A stretch of 64,000 nt of DNA from NCBI RefSeq assembly GCF_019880305.1, contig NZ_CP082301.1, positions 6,820,001 through 6,884,000 of the forward strand. Direction: 5' to 3'. The translations under genes and the position numbers were made by a program. Shown one piece after another: positions 36,297-47,634 of the stretch (its first letter is position 1; the number at the start of each line of letters is the position of its first letter). Below the pieces are notes generated by a model, which did not search any database, was not told the origin of the DNA, and saw only the letters and a list, made by a program, of their open reading frames with translations. The stretch comes from Streptomyces decoyicus (GTDB taxonomy: Bacteria > Actinomycetota > Actinomycetes > Streptomycetales > Streptomycetaceae).

Positions 36297-37107
36297 CGGG
36301 CAAGACGGTGGTGGTCACCGGCGCCGGGCGCGGCCTGGGCCGGATGTGCGCGGTGCGCTTCGCGGAGGAGGGCGCGGACCTCGTCCTGCTGGACACCGGC
36401 GGGGACATCCCCGGCGTGCCCTATCCGCTCGCCGACGGGTCCCAGCTGGAACGCACCGCTCAGCTGTGCCGGCAGTCCGGCGCCGACACCCTGACGCTGC
36501 GGGCCGATGTCAGGGACACCGACGCCGTCACCGCGGCGGTCGACGCCGCCCTGCGGCGCTTCGGCCGCATCGATGTCCTCGTCAACAACGCGGGCATCGC
36601 CGCGCCGTCGGGCAAGCCCGTCCACGAGATCACGGATGACGAATGGCAGTTGATGCTGGACGTCGACCTGTCCGGCGCCTGGCGGATGATCCGCGCGGTC
36701 GCCCCGGCCATGCTGGGGCAGCGCGGCGGCAGCATCATCAATGTGGCCTCCACCGCGGGGCTGGTCGGCTACCGGCACTTCGCCGCGTACGTCGCGGCGA
36801 AGCACGCCCTGGTCGGCCTCACCAAGGCCGCCGCACTGGACTTCGCCCCGCTGCGGGTCCGGGTGAACGCCATCTGCCCCGGTTCGGTGCGCGACGCCTC
36901 GCACGTCGAGGGCCGGATGCTGTCCGAGATCGCCCGCTGCCTCGATGTCGGCGCCGACGAGTACGAACAGGCCTTTGTCACCGCGCAACCCATGAACGCG
37001 CTCGTGGAGCCGGAGGACGTGGCGGGCGCCGCCCTGTGGCTGGCCGGCGACGACTCCCGTCAAGTGACGGGCAGCACGGTCACCGTCGACGGCGGATTCA
37101 CCGCGCG

Positions 37108-37111
<4 letters not shown>
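36287..37111 (+). CDS. Mycofactocin-type SDR oxidoreductase
   Basis: A 274-residue short-chain dehydrogenase with TGAGRGLG at 11-18, NNAGIA, and the catalytic YVAAK preceded by the serine of NVAST. The insertion after the second strand (IPGVPYPLADGSQLERTAQL) is the mark of the mycofactocin-coupled group, whose NAD is bound too deeply to exchange freely and is re-oxidised by an external redox carrier. No mycofactocin biosynthesis genes lie in this window; they may be elsewhere. It overlaps both neighbours (10 bases with the thioesterase, 4 with the A-T gene), so it belongs to the NRPS operon and probably oxidises an alcohol on the product or on a precursor. Confidence 0.85.
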
Positions 37112-39987
<2,876 letters not shown>

Positions 39988-40046
39988 CGCCCGCCGCGCC
40001 GGGCCGCGCCGGGCCGCACGCCCGCCCGCCGCCGGGACCGGAGGGA

Positions 40047-40078
40047 CCGGCCCCGGCGGCTTACCGAGCCGGGGCCGG
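40047..40078. terminator. Hairpin at the end of the NRPS cluster
   Basis: An 11-bp stem (CCGGCCCCGGC with GCCGGGGCCGG) and a 10-base loop lie between the convergent A-T and sirtuin genes, 59 bases after the NRPS stop. There is no T-tract; it probably works in both directions. Confidence 0.6.
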
Positions 40079-40144
40079 GGGAGGACGAGCCTTGCCGCCC
40101 GTGTCCGGCCGGGGCCGGGGCGCGCGAGCCCATACCGCCCGTGT

Positions 40145-40909
40145 CTATGCGCGCTCGGCCAGCCCCGCCAGCAGTCTCGGCAACGCACTGCCGATCGGTT
40201 CGCGGACCACCTCGGCGGCGAGCTCGTCGTACGGCGTCGGCTCGGCGTTCACGATGACCAGCCGCGCGCCGTGCTCCGCGGCCACCCCGGCGAGCGAGGC
40301 CGCCGGCTGCACCTGCAACGTGCTCCCGACCGCGAAGAAGACCTCCGCCGCCTTCGCCACCCCCAGCGCGGAACCGAGCACCTGCGGGTCCAGCCGCTCC
40401 CCGAACATCACCGTCGCCGACTTCAGGATCCCCCCGCACACCAGACACGGGGGATCGGGCTCGCCCGCGGCCACCCGCGCCAGCGCTTCCTGCATCGACG
40501 ACCGTGCATGACAGCGGGTGCAGGCCACGGCCCGTACGGTGCCGTGCAGTTCGAGCACCTTGCGCTCGGGCACCCCGGCACGCTGATGCAGCCCGTCCAC
40601 GTTCTGAGTGATCACCCGTACCGGCGTCCCGGACCGCTCCAGCCGGGCCACCGCCTCGTGCGCGGCATTCGGCTCGGCCCGGAACGCCGGGCTCTCCTGC
40701 CGCATCCGCCACGACCGCCGCCGGATCTCCGGATCGCCCATGTACGTGTCGTACGTGACGAGCTTCTCCGCCTCCGGATCCCGCCGCCACAGCCCGTTCG
40801 GCCCGCGGTAGTCGGGGATGCCGGAGTCGGTGGAAATGCCCGCGCCGGTGAGGATCGCGACGAGCGGGCGGCGGGTCGGCTGGTCGGGGGACACATCGGT
40901 GCCGGTCAT
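40145..40909 (-). CDS. Sir2-family NAD-dependent protein deacylase
   Basis: A 254-residue sirtuin. The NAD motif GAGISTDSGIPDYRG is near the N-terminus, ITQNVDGLH follows, and the catalytic histidine is in LELHGTV. A four-cysteine zinc site is split as CTRC and CLVC, and VGSTLQVQPAASL and IVNAEPT complete the fold. It removes acetyl or other acyl groups from protein lysines in the cytoplasm. The ATG at 40909 gives the usual length. It is convergent with the NRPS cluster and divergent from the second GGT gene; no functional link to either is evident. Confidence 0.93.
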   Translation of the reverse strand: MTGTDVSPDQPTRRPLVAILTGAGISTDSGIPDYRGPNGLWRRDPEAEKLVTYDTYMGDPEIRRRSWRMRQESPAFRAEPNAAHEAVARLERSGTPVRVITQNVDGLHQRAGVPERKVLELHGTVRAVACTRCHARSSMQEALARVAAGEPDPPCLVCGGILKSATVMFGERLDPQVLGSALGVAKAAEVFFAVGSTLQVQPAASLAGVAAEHGARLVIVNAEPTPYDELAAEVVREPIGSALPRLLAGLAERA

Positions 40910-41086
40910 GACGCGAGGGTACGCAGAGGGGGCCGACGGGAGCGAAGGGATTCGGGCCGGGCGGCATACGGATGCGGCGGCGGCTTCCGGGGCAGCAACC
41001 TCGGGGGTGGCGGATCCCGGGGAGAGGCCCCGGCCGCCCCCACGGCCGTACCTCCGCACAGCCACCTCCGCCCAGAGACCTCCCCG

Positions 41087-41156
41087 CAGACACACCCCCA
41101 CAGACACACCCCCACAGACACACCCCCACAGACACACCCCCACAGACACCTCCGCA
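41087..41156. repeat. 14-bp tandem repeat, four perfect copies plus one degenerate
   Basis: The unit CAGACACACCCCCA occupies 41087-41100, 41101-41114, 41115-41128 and 41129-41142, then a variant to 41156. It ends 17 bases before the start of the GGT gene, within its leader, in the sirtuin/GGT intergenic region. Confidence 0.95.
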
Positions 41157-41173
41157 CAGACACAGGAGCCTCC

Positions 41174-43039
41174 GTGTTCACCACCCGCCCGACCCTCCAA
41201 GGCACCTTCGGGATGGCCTCCACCACGCACTGGCTCGCGTCCCAGTCCGCGATGGCCGTCCTGGAGGACGACGGCAACGCCTATGACGCGGCCGTGGCCG
41301 CCGGGTTCGTGCTGCATGTGGTGGAGCCGCATCTGAACGGTCCGGCGGGCGAGGTGCCGATCATCCTGGCACCCGCCGACGGGCCCGTGCAGGTGCTGTG
41401 CGGGCAGGGTCCGGCGCCGGCCGGTGCGAGCGTGGCGCACTACACCTCGCTCGGCCTCGACCTGGTGCCCGGCACCGGGCCGCTCGCCGCCGCGGTCCCC
41501 GGTGCCTTCGACGCCTGGATGCTGCTGCTGCGCGACCACGGCAGCAAGTCCCTCGCCGAGGTGCTGCGGTACGCCATCGGCTACGCCGAGCACGGCCATC
41601 CCGCCGTCGAACGGATCGGTGAGACCGTCGAGACGGTCCGCGAACTCTTCGAGACGGAGTGGATCTCTTCCGCGGAGATCTACCTCCCGGACGGCACATC
41701 CGTCGTTCCCGGCGGGCTGCTCAGGAACCGGCCGCTGGCGGCCACCTGGCGGCGGCTGCTCGCGGAGGCGGAGGCCGCGTCGGCGAGCCGTGAGGCGCAG
41801 ATCGACGCCGCCCGCCGCATCTGGCGCGAAGGCTTCATCGGCGCGGCGCTCGCCGACTTCGCGGCCCGTCCGGCCATGGACACCTCCGGCGAACGCCACG
41901 CGGGCACCCTCACCGGCGACGACCTGGCCGCCTTCTCCGCCACCTACGAGGCGCCCGTCACCCACGACTGGAACGGCTGGACCGTCGCCAAGGCCGGCGG
42001 CTGGTCCCAGGGCCCCGCCTTCCTCCAGCAACTCGCCCTGCTTCCCGAGGAGTTGCCCGCCTACGGCAGCGCCGCCTACGTCCACCTGCTCATCGAGGGC
42101 GGCAAGCTGGCCATGGCCGACCGGGAGGCCTGGTACGGCGACGCCGACGAGGTGCCGCTCGGCACCCTGCTCGGCGACGGGTACAACGCCGCCCGCCGGG
42201 CCCTCATCGGCGAGCGGGCCTCGTACGAGCTGCGGCCCGGCAGCCCGGACGGCCGCACCCCGCGGCTGAGCAAGCATGCGGCGGCGGCTGCGGCGGGGGA
42301 GGACGGCTTCGACACGAGGAGCGTCTCCGGCAGCGGAGCCGGCGAGCCGACCGTCGCGCGCGGTACGCCGGCGCCGTCCGGGCCCGGCGGTGTCCCGGCG
42401 GATGTCGCACCGGAGATCGACCGGAACGGCGCCACCCGGGGCGACACCTGCCATATCGATGTCGTCGACCGCTGGGGCAACCTGGTCTCCGCCACCCCCT
42501 CGGGCGGCTGGCTCCAGTCCAACCCCGTCGTCCCGGCGCTCGGCTTCCCGCTCGGGACCCGGCTCCAGATGGCCTGGCTGGAGGAGGGCCTGCCCAACTC
42601 CCTCACCCCGGGACGCCGCCCCCGCACCACCCTCACCCCGTCCCTCGCCCTGCGCGACGGGGTCCCCGTGATGGCCTTCGGTACGCCGGGCGGCGACCAG
42701 CAGGACCAGTGGCAGGTCCACTTCTTCCTGGCCGTGGCGCTGCGCGGGGCGGTCCGCGGCGGCCTCGACCTACAGGGCGCCGTCGACGCCCCGAACTGGC
42801 ACAACGACTCCTTCCCCGGTTCCTTCTTCCCGCGCGGGATGCGGCCGGGGAGCGTGACCGTGGAATCCCGCCTCGGCGACGGCGTCATCGACGAGCTGCG
42901 CCGGCGTGGGCACCACGTCACGGTGGGTGACGCCTGGTCCGAGGGGCGCCTGTGTGCGGTGGCGCGGGACCCGGAGACCGGGGTGCTGTCGGCCGCGGCG
43001 AATCCGCGGGGGATGCAGGGGTACGCGGTGGGGCGCTGA
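41174..43039 (+). CDS. Gamma-glutamyltransferase-family hydrolase, cytoplasmic type
   Basis: A 621-residue N-terminal nucleophile hydrolase. GNAYDAAVAAGFVLHVVEP near the N-terminus and the cleavage motif TCHIDVVDRWGN (nucleophile Thr425) identify it. The small subunit has RPRTTLTPSLALRDG and FGTPGGDQQDQW, differing from classical GGT (SSISPTI, GSPGG), so the donor pocket probably differs; acylase or oxamate-amidohydrolase-like members look similar. It has no signal peptide. The low-complexity stretch before Thr425 (about 375-415) is the linker removed or exposed at self-cleavage. GTG 41174 is chosen for its AGGAG at 7 bases; an ATG start would cut into the domain. Confidence 0.85.
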   Translation: MFTTRPTLQGTFGMASTTHWLASQSAMAVLEDDGNAYDAAVAAGFVLHVVEPHLNGPAGEVPIILAPADGPVQVLCGQGPAPAGASVAHYTSLGLDLVPGTGPLAAAVPGAFDAWMLLLRDHGSKSLAEVLRYAIGYAEHGHPAVERIGETVETVRELFETEWISSAEIYLPDGTSVVPGGLLRNRPLAATWRRLLAEAEAASASREAQIDAARRIWREGFIGAALADFAARPAMDTSGERHAGTLTGDDLAAFSATYEAPVTHDWNGWTVAKAGGWSQGPAFLQQLALLPEELPAYGSAAYVHLLIEGGKLAMADREAWYGDADEVPLGTLLGDGYNAARRALIGERASYELRPGSPDGRTPRLSKHAAAAAAGEDGFDTRSVSGSGAGEPTVARGTPAPSGPGGVPADVAPEIDRNGATRGDTCHIDVVDRWGNLVSATPSGGWLQSNPVVPALGFPLGTRLQMAWLEEGLPNSLTPGRRPRTTLTPSLALRDGVPVMAFGTPGGDQQDQWQVHFFLAVALRGAVRGGLDLQGAVDAPNWHNDSFPGSFFPRGMRPGSVTVESRLGDGVIDELRRRGHHVTVGDAWSEGRLCAVARDPETGVLSAAANPRGMQGYAVGR

Positions 43040-43055
43040 GGCGCTGAGGCGCTGA
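43032..43055. repeat. Three 8-bp tandem copies spanning the GGT stop codon
   Basis: GGCGCTGA is repeated exactly at 43032, 43040 and 43048, so TGA occurs three times at 8-base steps starting with the true stop codon (43037-43039). Confidence 0.9.
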
Positions 43056-43104
43056 GGGCGCTGCCATGGGCTTGCCGGGCGCTGCCGGGTGGGGGCTCCG
43101 CCCA

Positions 43105-43156
43105 GCCCCCCGCCCCGTGCCTTCCGCGGCGCCCCCCGCCCCGTGCATTCCGCGGC
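43105..43156. repeat. 26-bp tandem duplication before the inositol-phosphatase gene
   Basis: 43105-43130 and 43131-43156 are adjacent copies beginning GCCCCCCGCCCCGTGC and ending TTCCGCGGC, with a single C/A difference. It looks like a recent slippage or unequal-crossover duplication. Confidence 0.9.
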
Positions 43157-43214
43157 ATCCGGAGTTCACCTGCAGTCCAGCCCTCGTGTCAGTGGCTCAT
43201 GGTTCGATGGACAC

Positions 43215-44141
43215 ATGCTCGAAGCACTTCGTACCCAAGATTCGGGAGATACCGCGATTACCCCGATTGCCCCCACACCCGCCCCCGCGACCGCGCCAGG
43301 CGCTGCCGAGGCTCCGCCGTTCGACGTGTCGACGCTGGACATGGCCGCCGTCGACGTCGCCGTCCGCCGCGCCGCGGCCGACGAGATCATGCCTCGCTTC
43401 CGGCAGCTCGCCGCCGAGGACATCGTCGAGAAGAACGGGCCGCACGACCTCGTCACGGTCGCCGACCGGCTCGCCGAGGAGCACCTCACCGCCGCGCTCA
43501 CGGACCTGCTGCCCGGCTCCCGGGTGGTCGGCGAAGAGGCGGTGCACGCCGACCCGAGCGTGCTCGACGCGCTGCACGGCGACGCCCCCGTCTGGATCGT
43601 CGACCCGGTCGACGGCACCCGCCAGTTCGTCCACGGCGACCCCGGCTTCGCCACGCTCGTCGCGCTGGCCCACCACGGCGAGGTGCTCGCCTCCTGGACG
43701 TACGCCCCCGCCCTCGGCCTGATGGCCGTCGCCCGCCGCGGCGCCGGCGCCTGGCTGAACGGCGTACCGCTCCGGGCGGGCAGCCCCTCGTCCGCTGCGG
43801 TCCTCGATGTCGCCACCTCCCACTACGACTTCACCACCGACGACCAGAAGCGGGTGCTCGCCGCCCTGGAGACCGGCGGTATCGCCCCGCGCCCCTGTGG
43901 CTCGGCGGGCCTGGAGTATCTGCACGTAGCCCGCGGCGACCTCGATGCCACGGCCTTCAGCTGGGAAAACTCCTGGGACCACGCGGCCGGGCTGCTGCTG
44001 GTCCATGAGGCGGGCGGCGCGAGCGGCACGGTCGCCGGGCAGCCGTTCCGGATCGAAGGCGGCAATGCGCTGCCCTTCACCGCGGCGCGGGACACCGCAA
44101 CCGCGCGGCGTATCCTCGGACTGCTGGCAGCCGCCAACTGA
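43215..44141 (+). CDS. Inositol-monophosphatase-family phosphatase
   Basis: A 308-residue lithium-sensitive-type phosphatase. Metal sites are visible as VGEEAVH (Glu), WIVDPVDGTRQF (the DPxDGT motif) and the late WENSWDHAAG (WDxAAG motif). Substrates in the family include inositol phosphate, histidinol phosphate and 3'-phosphoadenosine 5'-phosphate. Nothing in the neighbourhood chooses between them. ATG 43215 is chosen because it follows the run of repeats and still leaves a 60-residue Ala/Pro-rich leader; longer frames read through repeat DNA. The FAD oxidoreductase gene follows after about 40 bases and may be co-transcribed. Confidence 0.88.
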   Translation: MLEALRTQDSGDTAITPIAPTPAPATAPGAAEAPPFDVSTLDMAAVDVAVRRAAADEIMPRFRQLAAEDIVEKNGPHDLVTVADRLAEEHLTAALTDLLPGSRVVGEEAVHADPSVLDALHGDAPVWIVDPVDGTRQFVHGDPGFATLVALAHHGEVLASWTYAPALGLMAVARRGAGAWLNGVPLRAGSPSSAAVLDVATSHYDFTTDDQKRVLAALETGGIAPRPCGSAGLEYLHVARGDLDATAFSWENSWDHAAGLLLVHEAGGASGTVAGQPFRIEGGNALPFTAARDTATARRILGLLAAAN

Positions 44142-44181
44142 CCCTCACCGACGAGGGTCGGACTTGAGGGGAGTGGCGCAG

Positions 44182-45603
44182 GTGCCGAGGATGCTCGATG
44201 CCGTGGTGATCGGGGCGGGGCCCAACGGCCTGACGGCGGCGGTCGAACTCGCCCGCCGTGGCATGTCCGTGGAGGTCTTCGAAGCCCGCGACACCATCGG
44301 CGGCGGCGCCCGCACCGAGGAGCTGACCCTCCCCGGCTTCCGCCACGACCCCTGCTCGGCGGTGCACCCCACCGGCATCGGCTCACCCGCCTTCTCGGCC
44401 ATGCCGCTGGACCGCTACGGCCTCGAATGGCTGCACCCCGACCTCCCCATGGCGCACCCTTTCCCCGACGGCACGGCCGCCGTGCTCGGCCACTCCGTCG
44501 GCGAGACCGCCATGTCCTTCGGACCGCGCGACGCCGGCACCTACCGCAGGCTCGTCGAGCCCTTCACCGGCAAGTGGAAGGCGATGGCCCATGACTTCCT
44601 GCGTACCCAGTGGCTCGGCCTGCCGCAGGACCCGCTGACCTACGCCCGCTTCGGCCTGGTGGCGGCGCAGCCGGTCACCCTCCTCAACCGCCGCTTCCAG
44701 GACGAGAAGGCGCGCGCCTTGATGGCCGGGCTCGCGGCGCATGCCAACGCCCCGCTCAGCGGCTTCGGGACCTCCGGCATGGCCCTGATGTTCGCGCTCG
44801 CCGCGCACGCCAAGGGCTGGCCGGTGCCGCGCGGCGGCTCCCAGGCCATCTCCGACGCGCTCGCCGGTCTGCTGCGCGCCCACGGCGGCGCGGTGCACAC
44901 CGACTTCGAGGTCAAACGCCTGGACGACCTGCCGCCCGCCCGCGCCTATGTCTTCGACACCTCACCGACCGCGCTCGCCCGGATCGCGGGCCTGGGCAAC
45001 GCCTACCGCGACGTGAAGTACGGCCCCAGCGTCTTCAAGGTCGATTACGCCCTGTCGGCCCCGGTGCCGTGGACGGCCAAGGAGGCCCACCGCGCCGGCA
45101 CCGTCCACATCGGCCCCACCAGCGGCGAGATCTCCGCCGCGCTGAACGCCGCCACACACGGCCAGGACCCTTCCGTGCCCTTCCTGATCACCGCTCAGCC
45201 CAGCCTGATCGACCCCACCCGCGCCCCCGACGGCAAGCACACCTTCTGGGCGTACGGCCATGTCCCCCACGCCTGGGAAGGCGACGCCACGGACGTCGTC
45301 GAGCGGCAGATCGAGCGCTTCGCCCCCGGCTTCCGGGACCTGGTCCTGGCCCGCGCGGTCGCCGGTCCGCCGCAAATCGCCGCGCGCAACGCCAACTACG
45401 TCGGCGGCGACACCGCCACCGGCTCCGCGGCCGGCCTGCGCCTGCTCATCCGCCCCAAGCTCGCCCGCGTCCCGTACGAAACCGCCCACCCCGCCGTCTT
45501 CCTCTGCTCCCAGGCCACCCCGCCCGGCCCCGGCGTCCACGGCATGTCCGGCCATTACGCCGCCAAAGCGGTCTGGCGCCGGCTGCGCGCGAACCGGCGC
45601 TGA
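44182..45603 (+). CDS. Phytoene-desaturase-like FAD/NAD(P) oxidoreductase
   Basis: A 473-residue flavoprotein. The dinucleotide-binding fold is clear at the N-terminus (AVVIGAGPNGLTAAVELARRG, broken by V/E at the end, then GGGARTEE). The C-terminus carries the GxGxHGMSG-type FAD motif (PGPGVHGMSGHYAA). This is the large carotenoid-desaturase/isomerase-like (CrtI/RetSat) superfamily, but no carotenoid genes are nearby and the substrate is unknown. GTG 44182 is preferred, with GAGGGGAG ten bases before it; ATG 44191 is too close to any ribosome site. It follows the phosphatase gene closely. Confidence 0.82.
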   Translation: MPRMLDAVVIGAGPNGLTAAVELARRGMSVEVFEARDTIGGGARTEELTLPGFRHDPCSAVHPTGIGSPAFSAMPLDRYGLEWLHPDLPMAHPFPDGTAAVLGHSVGETAMSFGPRDAGTYRRLVEPFTGKWKAMAHDFLRTQWLGLPQDPLTYARFGLVAAQPVTLLNRRFQDEKARALMAGLAAHANAPLSGFGTSGMALMFALAAHAKGWPVPRGGSQAISDALAGLLRAHGGAVHTDFEVKRLDDLPPARAYVFDTSPTALARIAGLGNAYRDVKYGPSVFKVDYALSAPVPWTAKEAHRAGTVHIGPTSGEISAALNAATHGQDPSVPFLITAQPSLIDPTRAPDGKHTFWAYGHVPHAWEGDATDVVERQIERFAPGFRDLVLARAVAGPPQIAARNANYVGGDTATGSAAGLRLLIRPKLARVPYETAHPAVFLCSQATPPGPGVHGMSGHYAAKAVWRRLRANRR

Positions 45604-45691
45604 CCAGGGGCCGCTCACCGCTGAACCGAGTGGCCGCTCAGCCGCTGAACCGGGTGGCCGCGCCGTGGGGCGATCCGTAGGCTCGGACACC

Positions 45692-46204
45692 ATGAGCCCC
45701 ACTCTCACCCTCGTCCAGGGCGATATCACCGAACAGGCCGTGGACGCCGTGGTCAACGCCGCCAACTCCTCGCTGCTCGGCGGCGGGGGAGTGGACGGCG
45801 CGATCCACCGGCGCGGCGGCCCGGAGATCCTCGCCGAGTGCCGTGCCCTGCGCGCCGGGCACTACGGCCGCGGTCTGCCCACCGGCCAGGCCGTCGCCAC
45901 GACCGCCGGCCGCCTGCCGGCCCGCTGGGTCATCCACACCGTCGGCCCCGTCCACTCCGACAGTGAGGACCGCAGCGGCCTGCTGGCCTCCTGCTACCGC
46001 GAAGCACTGCGGATCGCCGACGAACTGGGCGCACGGACGGTCGCCTTCCCGGCCATCTCCACCGGCGTCTACAGGTGGCCGATGGAGGACGCCGCCCGCA
46101 TCGCGGTGGAGACGGTGCGGGACGCCGAGACGGCGGTGGAAGAGGTGCGGTTCGTCCTCTTCGACGAGCAGGCGCACGCGACCTTCGCTGCGCACGTGCG
46201 CTGA
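45692..46204 (+). CDS. Macro-domain ADP-ribose hydrolase
   Basis: A 170-residue stand-alone macro domain. The ADP-ribose pocket is readable as LVQGDITEQ, VVNAANSSLLGGGGVDGAIH and FPAISTGVYRWP, the pattern of MacroD/YmdB-type enzymes that hydrolyse O-acetyl-ADP-ribose or remove ADP-ribose from acidic residues. The Asn and Asp of NAANSSLLGGGGVDGA, used in catalysis, are kept. It shares NAD-derived chemistry with the sirtuin 5 kb away, whose by-product is O-acetyl-ADP-ribose; a functional pair is possible but not shown. A simple-sequence array follows directly after the stop codon. Confidence 0.92.
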   Translation: MSPTLTLVQGDITEQAVDAVVNAANSSLLGGGGVDGAIHRRGGPEILAECRALRAGHYGRGLPTGQAVATTAGRLPARWVIHTVGPVHSDSEDRSGLLASCYREALRIADELGARTVAFPAISTGVYRWPMEDAARIAVETVRDAETAVEEVRFVLFDEQAHATFAAHVR

Positions 46205-46208
46205 CCGC

Positions 46209-46350
46209 GGCCCGGCCCGGCCCTGCCCTGCCCGGCCCGGCCCGGCCCGGCCCTGCCCGGCCCGGCCCGGCCCTGCCCGGCCCGGCCCGGCCCGGCCCTG
46301 CCCGGCCCGGCCCTGCCCGGCCCGGCCCGGCCCGGAGCGGCCCGGAGCGG
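46209..46350. repeat. Pentanucleotide repeat array in the 368-bp gap after the macro gene
   Basis: About 28 consecutive 5-bp units alternate between CGGCC and CTGCC, ending in CGGAG variants. The strand is almost pure C/G with strong strand asymmetry, prone to slippage. From 46351 to 46572 the gap holds only the promoter region and AGGAGGAGAG ribosome site of the prolyl aminopeptidase gene. Confidence 0.95.
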
Positions 46351-46572
46351 TCCGGCAGCCACGCGACCCGGTCGAGGGGCCGGGTGCCGTGCAGCCCGGA
46401 TACTGACGAAATGCCGCAACTGGGGGTCATCGAACCCCCCTCGACCCGTGGCCTGTTCGTATCGGAGAAGGGGGCGGGGCATGGTTCGATCCGTTCGGCA
46501 GGGCCGGTCCGCCGGTCCGCCCGTCCGGAGGCGCCACGTCGGATCGACGAAGTACCAGGAGGAGAGCGGAAG

Positions 46573-47532
46573 ATGACGCAGCCCTACCCTCCGATCGAGC
46601 CCTACGACACCGGCATGCTCGACGTCGGCGACGGCCACCTCGTGTACTGGGAAGTCTGCGGAAACCCGGCAGGGAAGCCCGCGCTGGTCGTCCACGGCGG
46701 GCCGGGGTCGGGGTGCAGCACAGGCGCGCGCCGGAACTTCGACCCGGACCGCTACCGCGTCGTCCTCTTCGACCAGCGCGGCTGCGGACGCAGCACTCCG
46801 CACGCCAGTGATCCGGCCACCGACATGCGGCACAACACCACCGGCCATCTGCTCGCCGACATGGAGCGGCTGCGCGTACACCTGGGCATCGACCGCTGGC
46901 TGCTGTTCGGCGGATCGTGGGGCTCGACGCTGATCCTGGCGTACGCGGAGCGGCACCCGGAGCGGGTGTCGGAGATCGTCATCCCCAACGTCACCACGAC
47001 CCGGCGTTCGGAGACCGACTGGCTCTACCGGGGCGTCGGCCGGTTCTTCCCGGAGGCGTGGGAGCGCTTCCTCGCCGGTGCTCCGGGGCTGGGACGGGAC
47101 GGCGACATCGTCGGGGCCTATGCCCGCCTGATGGCGGACCCCGACCCCGCGGTGCGCGAGCGGGCCACCGCCGACTGGTGCGCCTGGGAGGACACGGTGC
47201 TCTCCCTGGAGCCGTACGGTGCCCCCCACCCCTACGGCGACCGGCCCTCGAAGGCCCGGGTGGCCCTGGTCCGGATCTGCTCGCACTACTTCTCGCACGG
47301 CGCATGGCTGGAGGAGGGTGTGCTGCTGCGGGACGCCGGACGGCTGGCAGGCATTCCGGGCGTGCTCCTCCACGGCCGTCAGGACATGGGAGGGCCGCCC
47401 CACACGGCGTGGGAGCTCGCCCGCGCCTGGCCCGACGCCCACCTGACCGTCCTCCCTGACGCGGGGCACAAGGGGAGCGAGGCGATGCGTGCGGAGGTGA
47501 TCGGCGCGCTCGACCGGTTCGCCGGGGAGTGA
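46573..47532 (+). CDS. pip: Prolyl aminopeptidase (proline iminopeptidase)
   Basis: A 319-residue alpha/beta hydrolase of peptidase family S33, which removes N-terminal proline. It has VHGGPGSG (oxyanion hole), FDQRGCGRSTPHA, the nucleophile elbow FGGSWGSTLILAYA and a C-terminal DAGHKGSE histidine motif. Family length is 310-320 residues. Compared with the usual DQRGxGRS and GGSWGSTLAL motifs it is fully canonical, so activity is expected. There is no signal peptide. A strong GGAGAGCGGAAG precedes the ATG. It is a single gene between a repeat array and the DNA-repair pair. Confidence 0.92.
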   Translation: MTQPYPPIEPYDTGMLDVGDGHLVYWEVCGNPAGKPALVVHGGPGSGCSTGARRNFDPDRYRVVLFDQRGCGRSTPHASDPATDMRHNTTGHLLADMERLRVHLGIDRWLLFGGSWGSTLILAYAERHPERVSEIVIPNVTTTRRSETDWLYRGVGRFFPEAWERFLAGAPGLGRDGDIVGAYARLMADPDPAVRERATADWCAWEDTVLSLEPYGAPHPYGDRPSKARVALVRICSHYFSHGAWLEEGVLLRDAGRLAGIPGVLLHGRQDMGGPPHTAWELARAWPDAHLTVLPDAGHKGSEAMRAEVIGALDRFAGE

Positions 47533-47634
47533 GAGCCGAGGGGTACCCCAGGCGACCCGCGCCGCCCCTGGTGGCCCGACGTTGATGTCGGATTCTCGCC
47601 AGCCGGATGCCCCCGACTGAGCAATCCTGAGGTC

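Noticed and set aside
41087..41156. CRISPR-like array
   Set aside because: Units are 14 bp, contiguous and without spacers; no cas genes are present.
44182..45603. Carotenoid biosynthesis cluster around the phytoene-desaturase-like gene
   Set aside because: No crtB, crtE or lycopene cyclase gene in the window; the superfamily is broad.
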